A stretch of 64,000 nt of DNA from Salvia splendens (Eukaryota > Streptophyta > Magnoliopsida > Lamiales > Lamiaceae), in assembly GCF_004379255.2 (NCBI RefSeq), contig NC_056049.1:9548001-9612000 (forward strand). The letters run 5' to 3'. Every line of letters starts with the position of its first letter. Within the stretch, counting starts at the first letter, position 1. The translations under genes and the position numbers were made by a program. Positions 11,105-26,514 of this stretch are shown piece after piece. The notes under the pieces were generated by a model. The model did not search any database, was not told where the DNA came from, and saw nothing but the letters and a program-made list of their open reading frames with translations.

Positions 11105-11225
11105 GGTCCTTACTCTTTGCAAAATCTGAGGAAATTTTTGAAAGCGGAAGAAAATCTTTCACGCAAAAGATAGAGAGTGCAGAAGAAGCCAATAGCAAAG
11201 GTGTTCAAACGATGAAGAAGGGAGG

Positions 11226-11233
11226 TATTTATC
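11226..11233 (-). promoter_or_regulatory. TATA-like box for the antisense gene
   Basis: On the minus strand the sequence reads GATAAATA about 120 bp before the ATG at 11104, inside the interior of the element and not in the LTR. It suggests that the antisense gene has its own promoter. Unproven. Confidence 0.4.
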
Positions 11234-11423
11234 AGATTCGGCGAAGATTTCAAAATCGTCACACCGTTTCGAATCCCACCTTTTCAGGATTCAACGGCCG
11301 GATTTTACTGTCGCATTTAATGCAGTCACGTGCACGGCACGTCCCCTGACGTCAGCCTCCCCCGTACCTTTATCCAGAATGCCGAAGTGACTCGCTTCGC
11401 CGAAGTGATTCACTTCGTCTTTC

Positions 11424-11434
11424 GGGGGGGGTAG
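11424..11434 (+). other. Polypurine tract
   Basis: A run of eight G followed by TAG stops exactly at the TG of the 3' LTR, the usual place for second-strand priming. Confidence 0.7.
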
Positions 11435-12128
11435 TGATGGGGTACGGACTAAACAAGCCCAACAGCAGTGACGGCCCATCAGCCCAAAGCCCAAGGAAGA
11501 GTATGAGTTCGGCATTACCAAAGAGTTCGGCCTCAGCCTACAGATCGGTAAAAGCCAACCAATCAAGCTCTGCTCTCAAGTCGGCACCAAGCTCTCAGAT
11601 CGGCAACCAAAGCAGTTCGGTCTCAGTAAGAGTTCGGCCTCAGCCTACAGCTCGGCAAAAGCCAACCAATCAAGCTCTGCTCTTAGGTCGGCATCAAGCT
11701 CTACTCTCAGATCGGCAACCAAAGCAGTTCGGTCTCAGTTTTCGACCGAACAAGGAGTTAGTGGACCCATGCAGGATTTCCACGACTTCCAACATACCCA
11801 CTACCACGTGGCGTCAACTCAGGCCACGATCTTAGGCCATGACCTACACGACCTCCACGACCTAGAGTGATGATGTAAGCCACGATCTTAGTTCAATGTA
11901 TAAATAGAACTTAGATCTGATAGAAAGGGGTTAGAAGCTCTCTAGAGAAAAATACCATATAGCAAGTCTGTGTTGTAAGCTGTAATTCCAGATCAAGCAA
12001 TACAAACCTGCCCCCATTTCTCCCCGTGGACGTAGATTTACCTCAGTAAATCGAACCACGTAAAATTCTCTGTGTCGTGATCTGTATTTTCCTGCATTTA
12101 CTAACATCAACAATTCGCGGAATCATCA
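11435..12128 (+). repeat. 3' LTR
   Basis: 694 bp, the same length as the 5' LTR and about 99.7 percent identical by eye. It ends CATCA and is followed at once by the CAAGG duplication. Confidence 0.93.
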
Positions 12129-12549
12129 CAAGGGCTCTGAGAGGCCTCTATTGTGGAGCAAGGGCCTTTCTCCACTCCCCATCGGCTCCTCCCCAAGGCC
12201 GATACATCGGCTGCCGATCTCCTCTTTTTTAAAAAAATTTTTTTATTCATTTTTATCCTCTATATATACCCCCATTCCCCACCAATTATTCACATTTATC
12301 CCACTTCATTTTATCTCACTTTGCATTTTACTTCTCTCTAGTTACAATGTTTATAATATTTTTATCAATGTTTTAGTTTTTTTTTCTATATATTTTTTTA
12401 AATGTATGATGTTTTTTTAAATAAAATTTGTTTTTTTACTGAGTTGAGTTGTCTTTATTTCTTGTTATTTTATCTTTTTATTTAACACTAACAATAAAAA
12501 GTGGAAAATATGAAATAGTGCTGATATGGAAATGAGATGAGCTCTCATT

Positions 12550-12743
12550 GTTTTAGTAGGCCGGTTGTGGGCGTCGTCCACTTTAAGATAACACGATCAG
12601 TTCTGAACAAAGAAAAATAAGAATTTCACAACCCAGATAGGCCTAGACTACCTATCGAGAAAGGTTGCGATGTCAGTCCGCATATTTCTATCATTACTAA
12701 AATAAGATGACATTGGTGTGGTACAGCACTAAACGGATCTAAC
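12550..12743 (+). mobile_element. LTR fragment in opposite orientation
   Basis: This stretch is the reverse complement of about 1490-1674 (shared TTTTAGTAG, CCGGTTGTGGGCGTCGTCCA and the block around GATAGGCCTAGACTACC). It is cut off at 12743, where the next LTR-like sequence begins. Confidence 0.65.
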
Positions 12744-14283
12744 TGTTGGGACTACCGCAGAGGAAGACAAGGAAAACAAACAGGTCCTTACGGATATATT
12801 TAGGTGATTATGCATTCGATTCCAATTTCATGCAATTAAACTAGATCTATAGATTAACACATTAAATAAACACGTTAACATGCAATTTGATGTAGATTCG
12901 ATTATTACCTCTTGATCCATCATAGGATTGACGTTGCTAGCTGCACCACCCAGAGATCCTTGATTTATCGACCACGAATCTTCCATACTATTCCCACGTC
13001 CTTGATTATTCATCTGTATGGGCGGATCTTGAACAATCAAATAAAAGTGATATGAGACCTAGGGAAAACTAACACAAACACGAGATTGTCTTGATCTAAT
13101 CCTATGAATTAGGATAGAACAAGAACAAAAACCAAAACCCTAATCTCCCTCGTGCAAAGGCATGAAAACCGAGGCAAGGAGGGAGAGAGCGCCGATTATG
13201 GCGGCTAGGGTTAGGGTTAGGAGTGTTGTGTGTTGTGTTGTGCATATTAGGGTTTCTCATCTCTTCACTATTTATAAGCTTGGACTTATTGGGCTAGGAT
13301 GAGGATACATGGAATGAAATAGATGTTGGGCTCACCCATTAGATAAATATCTAATTAAATCAAATGACCCATGATTTAATATATTATCAATGGAATATTA
13401 TTTTGTTCCACTAAATAATAATATTGCACTCCCATCTAAATCACCAAATTACAAATAACTTAGGTCCATTTTATTTTATAATATTTCTCGCGTTTAAGAT
13501 TATCTTAATCCATCAATTTAATTCTTTTGTCTGCTACGTGACTTGAATTAAATTAATTCTCCAAAGAGTTTTTCTAGTTTGAAAGTTTATTTATTATTCG
13601 TGGAAATAAATTCCAACTGCGCAGATTTATGAATATTAAATTCATTTTTCAAACACCTCTTGGGGATTTAATCATACCACACTGGGCACGCGAATTCTAT
13701 GAAATAATATTCAAATACCTTCATGTTATTCAATTACTACCACCCAAGATATCATGTTTGAGTTACGTACAAACTCTCTCATATTTATAAGTCAAAGTGA
13801 TGTTTGATTAAATAAACAATATTGATATTAATTTCATATACTAGAAAATACTAAAATTTCTGAAATATATTCTTTGAGTAGATAGCAATAAAGAATACAT
13901 TTCGTATTAGATCCTTTCAATGCTTTACCACACCGGTGTTACTAATCTCTTCTTAGGTAAGAGAGAATTATCACAAACACTGCAACCATACCAATAGGTA
14001 GCCAAAGCCTATTTAGGTTGTGAATACGTTTTTCTTCTTACTAGATCTGACCAAGTCCCCTACTAGAAAACTCATGAGGACTCATCGAATTTCCCTACTT
14101 TGACCTTCTTAGTAAGAATCCTTAAACTTGTTTATTATATTTCAATAAATAAATCATTATATTATATTATTTATTCTCATAATTAGGTAAACAAGTGGAC
14201 GTAGTGTTTCTTGTATACATGCACAAGTTAACTGTACAAAGACATATACGCTCGAAGCATCTTTTAGTATACAAACCTCAACA
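12744..14283 (-). mobile_element. LTR-like sequence (probable solo LTR), 1540 bp
   Basis: The ends form the short inverted repeat TGTTG/CAACA. On the minus strand it starts TGTTGAGGTTTGTATAC, parallel to TGTTAGGGTTTTGTGTAC of the copy near the window start, and the two share blocks along most of their length. No primer-binding site or gag/pol adjoins. The flanking 5-mers (CTAAC, CCCTG) do not match, so it may be a recombinant or truncated copy. The size and start are reminiscent of Copia-type LTRs, but I cannot assign it. Confidence 0.5.
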
Positions 14284-15254
14284 CCCTGGACCAAGCAGTG
14301 CCTATACCTCGGTACTTTTCCATTGAAGTGTTTTGGTGGCTTGACATGTTATTCCATTCCATTATATACCATTATATATTGAATGAATGAAGGTACTATT
14401 ACCTAAATACTGAAATGATTCATTATTGTAATTACCTAATTACCTAAATCCTAATGATGTCATTTTACCATTTATAATTTATGTCGAATGTCGATGATAC
14501 GAAAGTCCAATGTTATACTCCTTCCGTCTAAATTCAAATGGAATGTTTACTACTCAGACACAAAATTTTATACTACTTTTTATTTTATGAATTAAATGAA
14601 TATATAACAAAGCACGAAAGAGAATAAAATATAAATAATAATGCTTACATTTTAAAAAATATGCTAAATAGAATAGGATATAGTAAACACATAATTTTAT
14701 AATACTAAATTTTATAATATGAATTAAATGAATATATAATAAAACACGAAAGAGAATAAAATATAAATAATAATGCTTACATTTAAAAAAAATAGTATGC
14801 TAAATGGAATAGGATATTGGAAGTCTCCAAAAATGTAAACTCACTTCTTGTAGTAGCTAACCTAAAGTTATGGAATAAAGCAATCACATTTTAGTTAACT
14901 GCCCAACACAATTTAACTCTAAAATATAAGATTGAAACTGTATGACAAAAAAAATCTCCCAAAAAAAATACTTGCTCGTAAAGTTCTATTCGAATCGTTG
15001 AAGCTAAAATTTCGAAATAATACGATTAATCATTAACTAAGGAAACAGTCCCAAGAAAAGATGCAAGATCAAAACTGCAGTCGCTCAAAATTGACGTCGG
15101 ATCAGCTGAAAATTTTGGCCAAGTTGGTTGGGGGTTTCCGTCAATCAATTCCAGCACACAAAAATCAAAATTGTGCATTTATTACCAAGTGTAGAATCAC
15201 CAAATCTCGAACAATCTCGCTTTCTTTCTTCTCAAAGCTGAATCGCTTCGGAAA
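14284..15254. other. Upstream region of the ALDH3 gene, with MITE debris
   Basis: No gene seen. TACTCCTTCCGTC at 14516 is a Stowaway-type end. Behind it a block of about 131 bp (ACGAAAGAGAATAAAATATA and neighbours) is repeated twice (about 14585-14715 and 14716-14825). The 400 bases before the ALDH start at 15255 should contain its promoter and 5' UTR; no clear TATA box was picked out. Confidence 0.4.
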
Positions 15255-18043
<2,789 letters not shown>

Positions 18044-18548
18044 TTGATAATGCTGGAAAAAATGTGTGCCAACTTAGAAACACTATAATCAATCAATAAT
18101 CAAATAGTAGTATTGTCTAATTCTAGTAATGATTCTTCTTTTTTTTTTCTTCTTGTAATACCCAACTATTTATCATATTATATGATATTATTTCTTATGG
18201 TTTTGAACTTGTGAATTTTATTTCCAAATATTTTATAGATTGCCCAATATATACCGATAATGTGCGTTATCAAAATACATAGAGTTAAAGTGGTTGTATT
18301 AAGTTTATCGGTGAAAGGATTATTTGTTTGTAAATAAATACACTGCCTTTAATATTTTCTGATTTTTTCATAATTTTATTTTTTATTATAAATACAGGAA
18401 CTTAGCATTTTTTTTATTTTTTCGCCCGACAAAATATTTTAGCCCAATTAAAGCTAATGTGGGGTCACTAAGGATATTACCATCTCTGGTGAAAAATTCT
18501 AGATAACAACAAAAGTTTCATTCGTTTTTCAGCTTCAATACTAGTCGC

Positions 18549-19074
18549 TAGACCTGCCCAAGGTTTACCGAACCTGCAGTTAAAATGTTACGGTTCTGAA
18601 TCGAAACCGTGAGAATTTACCCGAACCGAAACCGTCAATTTTTGTACCGTGGTTCGGTTCAGGTTCAAAAATTTTCGAGCCGAAACCGCCTGTTTCGGGC
18701 GGTTCCAAACCGGAACCGCGTAAAATCACCGTAAAACTGTGAAACCAAGCTGGAACCGCAAAAAATCGACGGTTCTGAACCGTGAAAACCCGTAAAAAAC
18801 CACCGAAAACCGTCGATTCGGAACTGAAACCGGTGGTTTTGGAATCGGAACCGTAACCGCGAAAAATCACCGTAAAACTGTGAAACCAAGCCGGAACCGC
18901 AAAAAATCGACGGTTCTGAACCGTGAAAACCCGTAAAAAACCACTGAAAACCGTCGATTCGGAACTGAAACCGGTGGTTTTGGAACCGGAACCGCGAAAC
19001 ACCCTCGCGGTTAGGTTTCGATTTGGCAATTTCCAAAATCGGAACCGTCGGTTCCGAAACCGTGGGCACCTCTA
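18549..19074. mobile_element. Non-autonomous hAT element (MITE), 526 bp
   Basis: The ends read TAGACCTGCCCA and, on the other strand, TAGAGGTGCCCA. The 8-mers outside are CTAGTCGC (18541-18548) and CTCATCGC (19075-19082), an 8 bp duplication matching 6 of 8, as expected for hAT. The interior is full of GGTTC/GAACC motifs and holds a 141 bp block repeated twice (from 18724 and 18865). Apparent long frames here come from this repeat. Confidence 0.78.
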
Positions 19075-19082
19075 CTCATCGC

Positions 19083-19779
19083 CTTTAGCCACAGAGGCAC
19101 CTCTGACGTACATGTTAGTTTCAATTTAAATAAAAACTATTTTTTGGTGAATAAAAAAATATTGAAAGTTCATGCATTTACAAGCAAATAACCATCGGTG
19201 AAATTACTTGTAGTAATAAATTTGAAATAAAATTAGAAAATTAAGGAAATTGATTAATGTCTATTATTATATTTAATTGTTTATTTGTGAGTGTTAGCTT
19301 ATAGTACTTTATTAGAATCACTGAGATTTAAAAACAATTATGTAATAAGATTTTGTACTCGCAACACACTCGGTTACACTCACATATTGCAAAAAAAAAA
19401 TGCAGAAAGTAAAGAAAAGAGCATTTTGAATAGGATCATGACCACAATGAAAAATAAGAAAGTATAATGACCTTGCTTTTAAAATTAAAATAATAAAAAG
19501 ATTCAAATTCAACTATGAAATTATAAACTAAAAATTTGTTTCAAAAGAACAACAATTGCATCACTTTTGCAGACGCATTTAAACTCCAAAAAACAGATTT
19601 ATAGATATAGATATCGATTTTTCTATCATTCATGGGCAATTTTGTAAAAGCTCACCAGTCGAAGAATGCCGAATCCGAACTCAGGCATCTCTGTTGTTTG
19701 CCTTGACAGTGACTGCGATGCTTCTCCTCTGCATGCTATTGATCCCATCTTTCTACCTAGTCATTGTTAGTGAGGTTTG
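19083..19779. other. Intergenic, including the 3' UTR of the NERD1-like gene
   Basis: The ALDH3 and NERD1-like genes end toward each other here. 19640-19779 is more GC-rich and is likely the 3' UTR of the minus-strand gene. The rest is AT-rich and shows no gene. Confidence 0.4.
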
Positions 19780-22700
19780 CTAGAGTGGCTGTGACGACAT
19801 ACGAGGCTTTCCCTTGCCGGAATTTAGGTATTGGGAGACAAATAGCACTCCCATCACCACGATGAGGCAGCCCACGAGCGTGCTGAAGAATAATGCCCCT
19901 GGTTGTCTCGTCTGGACAAAACCATACACCCCGCTAGAGGTTACGAGAATGAGATCTGTCAGTCCATCGTTCGAGAAGTCATCACAAACCAAAGAGTGTG
20001 TCGGAGGTGCAGGGAGATCCACAGAAGTCAGCAAAGCTCCACCGGGCGATAGCACAACAGCTTCTTGATCCCCTGCTGCAAGAATCACAACTTGGCTGTC
20101 TTGTTGGCGAAGTGGAAATGGCTTTAGCGTGGGAATGACGGTAGATTCTGTCATCCCAGATGGAGATGGAAGGTTCGACCATGTAGCGCCTGTCAGGAGT
20201 TGCCAATTCCAAATGGCATCATGTCCGTGCAAGCCTGGAGAGTATGATGTGACCTGAAACATATGTACCGAGTAATACTTTGGAAGTTTCTTGCATATTT
20301 AGTAGAAATAGAACAGGTGAATTCGAGATTCCAAACTTTTTACGACCGTAGACATGTTGATGACATGAACAGAAACTTCATCCGTAGGAGCATGTAAGTT
20401 GTAAGGAGAATTAAATACATAGAGACAGCACTGCATACCTCGCCTCGATTTGTTAGGAAGATAACATCACCATGGCTTCCCTTACGATGTTTGTGGCCAT
20501 CATTTGTTGGGATCATAATGGGTGCTGCAACCTCCAAAGAACTCAAATCTGGGTGTCGACCGAAACCTTTAGAGAACTCCCCATGTTGGAATATATTAAA
20601 AGGGCGATGATGACATATAGAGGCATTGAAAAGTTGTTCCCGAACTGGGACGCCTGATGTAGCAACTGCCCAACAGGGGCGCAGCACTTCAATGGATCCA
20701 CTCACAACAGTCTGCTCAGCACCATTTGCCCCAACCACCTTATGGGTGAAACCAAACGCAGAAAGAGTCATCAATAACATGACAAAGCCACTTTGATTAG
20801 TCTAAATTCGTATATTAATGCACTGGTAATCATAAAATCTTCAGCCATCATAAAAAAAAATTAGGCACCACCCTCAACTAGGGTTGAAATGATGAACAGC
20901 TTACAGCTAAGAAGTAATGTGGCCGAACTGAATATAGCTGTTTCATATGTGTTGGTTCCTAATTAAAATTACTTAATCAACTTTTAAAAAGCTAAAACTC
21001 TTTGGAAGTTAAGGTGGAAAGAAGGGAACATTGGACGTAACTTCTATTTTCCTACAAAATATCAGATGAAAAAGTTATTCGTATCATTAAAAACAGAAGT
21101 CCATCTATTCAGGGTGTCAAGCATCACATTCTCTGCTATCATGGAAAACGTAAAGGCCATGGAAATCGAGGCAAAAGTTAAAAGATCACCTGGATATGAT
21201 CTAGAACACCATCTCCATTAATATCAGCATGAAGTCCGCCTTCTTGAAGATGCAGCTGATTACAAAATCAATAATCAATTCAATACATGAAATCATGAGG
21301 TACAAAGAAAACAAGACATACAGGACAAGCTTGAGTTAAGGCATCTCTATCCAGGAAATGAATTTAGAAATAGTTGTGATGCTACAATTGAATCACAACA
21401 AAATCACTTGAACCTTCACAGATGATTATAGTTTCTCTTATAGACAGTGAACATCAAAATATACCCCAGAACATTTTGTCGCCCACCCACACATAAGAAA
21501 GAGCTTCAATAATATACTTAGCACTAGCAGTTAGCACACAAAAAGCTTTAATTTCCAAATTATCGTACTCTTCTATGCATGTGCGTATTATGAGATTTTA
21601 TAAAAATCTAAGAATCAATCTTTCTCCATCTCTGATTTTTCACCTTACATAGTGTGCGCCCAGATGCCAGATGAACAGCTTCAATCCCTTCCTTTTCATG
21701 AGCAACAACAACATTAGGTACCCACCACAACTGAGTATAATTTGTTATGGTAGGTATGTAAGGCATATTCTGCAGAGTCAAATCAAGTCATCAGAAAATA
21801 CGAAAATGAATACTGTCAAAAGGCCAATGTAACATGAATATGATTATCAGCAACTGCAACTGTGCACGTTCACAGGATTGCAACTTCCATGTCAAACCCA
21901 TTAAACCCCAAACTCTTTGCTAGCAACTAAATGATCATAGCCTACATCTTCCTTAAAATCTACTATTATTTGGAACCCGAAACATTAACAAAAAACCTAT
22001 ACTTAATGATTATAGGATTAAGCATCACGTGTAAAGATAAAAGTTTCTCAACAACACACTGTACTCTAAGGTTTACATACTACAAGCATCTTACTGTTAC
22101 CAGTGGGTAAACGAGAAGAAAAAGGAAATTAAATGCTCCCTCCGTCCCACAAGAATATGCACTTTCCAATTTTGAAAATTCTCTCTCTCTAACAAGGTGG
22201 GACACATTTTCCACTAACAATACTTTAATTACTTTTTCTCTCTACCTCTCTCTTACTTTACCAATTTTGCATTAACACTCGTGCCGAACCCAAAGTGCAT
22301 AATCTTTGGGGACGGAGGGAGTAATATATTCTGAAAGAAATATTGAAATCTCACTTTCTTTGTTTTTGCTGATTTAGCCATGTTAACTGTCTTGTCAATG
22401 ACAGTAGAGATCTTTTTTGTCACATCCTTTCCGGGAGATTGCTTTTCCTCAGGCTTGTGTAAAGGGTAGTTAGTTGTCTTGCCAGGTAATTTCTTCAATG
22501 TTCTCCTCTTGTGACGCCTGAAATGTGCCAGCTTTAGCACAGTGTCTTCCCGATGTTCCTGATAAGATACAATCCACAGTTGTCAGGATCATGAAAAATG
22601 GACTTTATCATAATATATTTTGCATTGGGAATGAGAGAACAAAAAGACCCAACATACCCAACGGTGTGGCATGATCCCCAGAATAGATTCTCTAAACTCC

Positions 22701-25650
22701 CTGCACTCAAACTACAGCAGGCAACAATGAAATAATTAATTACTTGTCTATCAATTATGCCAATAGAACTGAAAGAATATCTTACAGATAATGACATTTC
22801 TCTTACACAGGACATACATATAAGATCTCAATAATATTTGGCCAAGTACTTGAAATGATTATTAAAAGAATGTGAATTTATGCAAAAAGACTTTGTCCAC
22901 ACTTCGGATGTGTCACAATTACAAATAGCAATGCCGAGTAAATAAAGTTGTATAAGCAGAGAATAATCAACTTCTCCTCATCCCCCAAAACCTTCCCAAA
23001 AAAATCAACTTTCATACTCTCTCCAAAATACACTTGACAAGAAGTCTGAAGTCATGGGAGCAATCAATCATCTTCACCGAAAAAAGTATCAATCATCAGC
23101 ATTTTAATCAAATTTTACATAGTAGCTAACCTCTCCAGGATGACGGGTATTTAACGCATGGACGTCGAGTTTGTAGTTGTGCTGTGGAATCAATTGTGCT
23201 GCATCAGATGCTTGAGCCTCAATGTTCTGCAAGACAGGCAATTTTAAATCAGCCTGAGGACGAATTACAAATAAGAGGTGGGAGGGTAAAAAGGATAGCG
23301 CGTTTTAGTAGTTAATTATGTTACACATGCTACTATTATGATCTTAGTAACTGTTAGTCAGAATGAAATTAATGAATCACAAAAAACTTGTATTAGGAAA
23401 TGGAATCGATCAATCAAAAGAATGTATATTGATTAAAATAAACGCGTACCTCTTTTTTCCTGGTCCATCGCAGTTCTCCACTCCGACCAGAAAAGGCATA
23501 AAAAGCGAAGTGCCGTAAATCTACTGTTCCTGCACTTTCAGACTCCTGAAAACACAAAGAGTAAGTATACATAATCCATGCAAAGTAATAAACTGATTAC
23601 AAATAAAACATGCAAACTGAGAGACAACTAATTTTGGGGTACCTAGAAAAAACATACAGATAATTGTATCTCCTGTAGCTAGATCAACTGTTTTGGGTTT
23701 TTCATCCATTCAACAAAATAAAAATCATAATTTCTTAAGTATCAACATCATGACTGTTCTTACATCCTTTTCTGTGGCACTTCTTCTGTGTTCCTCAGCC
23801 TTTTTCTCAGCCATCTCAATCTCCTCAAAAGGATCAATATGCATCTGGGATTACAAATAAAGATAAAAGCAATTAGAAATTTAGAATAAAGTACCAATCA
23901 AAGAGATAGTAGTCACCTAAAACCAAGCATTCATAAAACATCCTAAGGGGAGTAATGATAGAACTTTCCAGTAAATAAATGCTGATGAATAACAGATTAA
24001 GTAACCTCAACTTTATCATAATAAGAGCTAAAAGAACCAGGAAATTTTCAAGACTGATTGAAAGACCAAATAAGTCATACTAAATCACTTCATCGATTGG
24101 AAAATTAACAAATGACAACTATATCTAAGATCAGTAAACCTTTCAAGAAATAAACAGTCTGAATACCCGCACACATAACTTTGAAATTTCAGGACTATCT
24201 ATGTAACTTTTATAGTTTTTTTTTTTTTTTTTTTTTTAAATTAACTTCATATATTTATATCATATATATGAAGGAGGAAATTACAAATCAACTCCTATAA
24301 CAAGGAGGAAAGACAAATTACGCTACCCATGGTTCGAACTCGAGACCTCCAGGATGGACGCGGTATCCAGCACCCTTTACCGCTAGGCCAAGGGGCTTGG
24401 ATCCATGTAACTTTTATAGTTGTCTGCATATAATTTAGGCATAATGTTAAAAGGAACTACATATGCAGAAAAACATTACACAGATTGCCTTCCAAATTCT
24501 GGTAGTGAAAAAAGAATTTCAATTAGAGCTCCATGCATAAACGATTTAAATATACTCAAAAGGATAAGCAACAAACATGAGGCTGCATCTCCATTCTCCC
24601 ACCAACAATCACCAAGCCAGCATCTCCATGCCTCAATGTATAATTACTAACCGAGATAGCAATCTCCCTGTGATGAGCATTATGGGGAAAATCTTTCTGG
24701 CAGAAGAAAAAAATTGTAATCAGTGTATAATTACTAACCAAGGAGTACATTTGATGGTTATCCATCATAAGAGCAATGTAAATCTTCTGATGCACCTGTA
24801 GATTTTCTTCCCATAGCTTCTTGAGGTTGTGGTCAAAGCACATAACAGACCACCCCGATGTCACAACAACTAACACCTGCTTCCTTGCTTCCCTTTTATC
24901 GTAGGTTTTTTCAATAACTCCAGTAGCCATTGCCACAGCACGCCTCCCAGTAGCTATGCGGGTTTTGTCAGGCAAAAGAGAGACCTCTGCCAGCACTCGT
25001 GCTTCACTAAACCCTTCATCCACACGTCTTGAATGAGGTTCCAAAACCTAATTGCATAATCAACATACAGTTAATTCTCGAACCGGACGCCAATTAGCCT
25101 TTAACAAGCAAAAATCAGGACTGCATTCTTATGACTTCTGAAATTCATCTCGATGTTAGTTAAAGCTGGTTTGTTTAGCAACACATCATGGTGGATATCT
25201 GTTTCTAGCAAATTCTAAACGACATTTTAGTCTAGCTGCAGTTCATCGACGTTAACCATAACAAACATGCGCACAAGCCGGAGGACAGTTCTCAGACGAA
25301 AATCAATACTCAGTACCAAATAATACCTGAATTTTTGCATCGTGCGTAGCTATAAGAACCTCCTTCCTCCCATCGCCGTTCAGATCGGCGACTATCGGCG
25401 GCGGGAGGCGGTCTCCCTCGTACTTTATAGGATACTCATCGGAGAGATGGAACCACGCCTCTTTGAACGAGAAATCACCCTCGTGCTACATTCATCAATC
25501 AACAATGAGTAACACAATAACAAACTCCATGGAAACCGAGTCAAACAGGCACTCTGCTAGGATTTAACGAACTAATTGAGAGCATACCTGGAGAGAGAAG
25601 AAAATCGCGAAAGCCGATAGCATCAGGATTGCTAAATCTCGCTTCCTCAT
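19780..25650 (-). CDS. NERD1-like: NERD1-like type I membrane protein with FG-GAP-like repeats, 696 aa, 13 exons
   Basis: Exons: 25650-25588, 25485-25327, 25047-24796, 24696-24577, 23844-23764, 23545-23450, 23226-23131, 22711-22658, 22558-22355, 21769-21644, 21255-21190, 20738-20439, 20253-19780; 2091 nt, all in phase 0. The first exon is a signal peptide (MRKRDLAILMLSAFAIFFSL). The lumenal part has Ca-binding-like DLNGDGRKEV and DINGDGVLDHI motifs of FG-GAP/beta-propeller repeats and DDFSNDGLTDLIL near the end. A single transmembrane helix (LVGCLIVVMGVLFVSQYL) precedes a short basic tail. From memory, Arabidopsis At3g51050 (NERD1), a Golgi protein interacting genetically with the exocyst in root growth, has nearly this length. 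Introns carry a SINE and a Stowaway MITE. The acceptor of exon 12 is CATAAG, with no strong pyrimidine tract. Confidence 0.88.
22135..22323. mobile_element. Stowaway-type MITE in an intron of the NERD1-like gene
   Basis: The ends CTCCCTCCGTCCC and GGGGACGGAGGGAG form the classic Stowaway (Tc1/mariner) inverted repeat, and a TA follows on the right. It lies between exons 9 and 10 and touches neither splice site. Confidence 0.8.
24201..24421. repeat. 17 bp target-site duplication of the SINE
   Basis: The two outer 17-mers are identical, and such long duplications are typical of LINE-driven retroposition. Perfect identity suggests a recent event. Confidence 0.88.
24218..24404 (-). mobile_element. 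tRNA-derived SINE in intron 4 of the NERD1-like gene
   Basis: On the minus strand it starts with a tRNA-like head: an A-box-like TGGCCTAGCGGTAAAGG and a B-box GAGTTCGAACC about 50 bases on. It ends in a poly(A) tail seen as a T run at about 24216-24237 on the plus strand. The 17 bp direct repeat ATGTAACTTTTATAGTT flanks it perfectly (24201-24217 and 24405-24421). It is in the same orientation as the host gene. Confidence 0.88.
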
Positions 25651-26514
25651 CTTCAATTTCCTCCGGTTCAAAAATTGTTCCTGATTATTGGTAAATAATA
25701 GTAAGTGCTACTGCCTACATATGAATGTTTAAGGGATCAATTGCGAGAACATCTCAATCGTCTTCCACAGCTTCTCTGCTTCTTCAGTCTATGGAATGAA
25801 CGAAACGGGTCACGCTATCAAGTCGACTTCGGATTGCAAATTCATACCCGGTTCACATGGTATATGGTTTAACCCGGCTCAATTATATAAATTAATGATA
25901 TTTGCATGAAAATACTAGCATGAAATCCGAATTAAAACATCTCCAATCATTTATACTGAACTCAAACCTCAAAAGAATATATTCTCTATATTATGTTTTT
26001 TTTATTCACAAAATTTAAAAAGATTTTTTATTTTGCTTTAATGCAAACCTAAAAATAGATATTTTTACTAAAAATAAAAAATGTGATTGGTTTTGGAGTA
26101 TCATAATTTCCTATCTCATTTTAGATTTTAGTGTAACTGGTCTTATTAGCGGTCATCATAATCCCGTATAAATTTTCTGCAACAAATTGTAATAATAATT
26201 CCTTTTATAATATCGAAATAAAATCTTTTTCCTATATATCATTGTCAAATTAAAATATCAATTAAGTTTATGTTGACATTTCAATGTGATCGTGTTGATA
26301 TTTTTAATTCAATTGAAAAAAAATTAATAAGACACTGAAAAGACAAAGAATGTTATTTTTTGTTGGTAAAGAAGTTAATGTTTTATATGGGTAAATGAAT
26401 AAAAATTAAAAGCAGCACGGGAAATCCAGCTGGGACATATTTATGTATACATAACTGGGCACAATGCATTAAATCGAATAATAAGTGTTTTTCTTGTTTG
26501 AGAAGTTTGGAGAA
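25651..26514. promoter_or_regulatory. Divergent promoter region between NERD1-like and thioredoxin
   Basis: The two start codons are 864 bp apart and point away from each other. A TATTTATGTATAC stretch about 70 bp before the thioredoxin ATG could be its TATA region. No transposon ends were recognised inside. Confidence 0.4.

Larger units (their letters stand above)
4431..12128 (+). mobile_element. Complete gag-only LTR retrotransposon (TR-GAG-like, probably Ty3/gypsy Tat lineage)
   Basis: Two 694 bp LTRs, each TG...CA, enclose a 6.3 kb interior. The 5 bp target duplication CAAGG is perfect (4426-4430 and 12129-12133). In order the interior has a primer-binding site, an intact gag frame, a broken remnant of the integrase C-terminus, two tandem-repeat tracts, antisense reading frames and a purine tract. 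Protease, reverse transcriptase, RNase H and the integrase core are missing between 6277 and 6430. Gag-bearing, pol-less LTR elements are known in plants as TR-GAGs, and extra antisense frames before the 3' LTR are known in Tat-lineage elements. The lineage call rests on architecture, not on a reverse transcriptase tree. Confidence 0.9.
4401..12549. mobile_element. Older PIF/Harbinger-like element interrupted by the retrotransposon (tentative)
   Basis: Sequence on the two sides of the retrotransposon joins smoothly once one copy of the CAAGG duplication is removed. The left end GAGCAATAGCAATGG after TTA resembles the PIF/Harbinger end at 53433 in this window. The right part (12134-12549) is GC-rich and then strongly AT-rich, as in the 3' half of that element. 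The right border is blurred because an LTR fragment begins at about 12550. No transposase is present. Confidence 0.35.

Noticed and set aside
12151..12420. 89-codon frame after the 3' LTR
   Set aside because: Low-complexity Phe/Ser/Ile peptide in AT-rich transposon sequence.
13141..13260. Interstitial telomere repeat
   Set aside because: Only two or three GGGTTAG-type words, without a plant TTTAGGG array.
18580..19069. Frames of 130-150 codons
   Set aside because: They arise from the GGTTC-rich hAT MITE and show repetitive Phe/Arg/Gly peptide with no domain.
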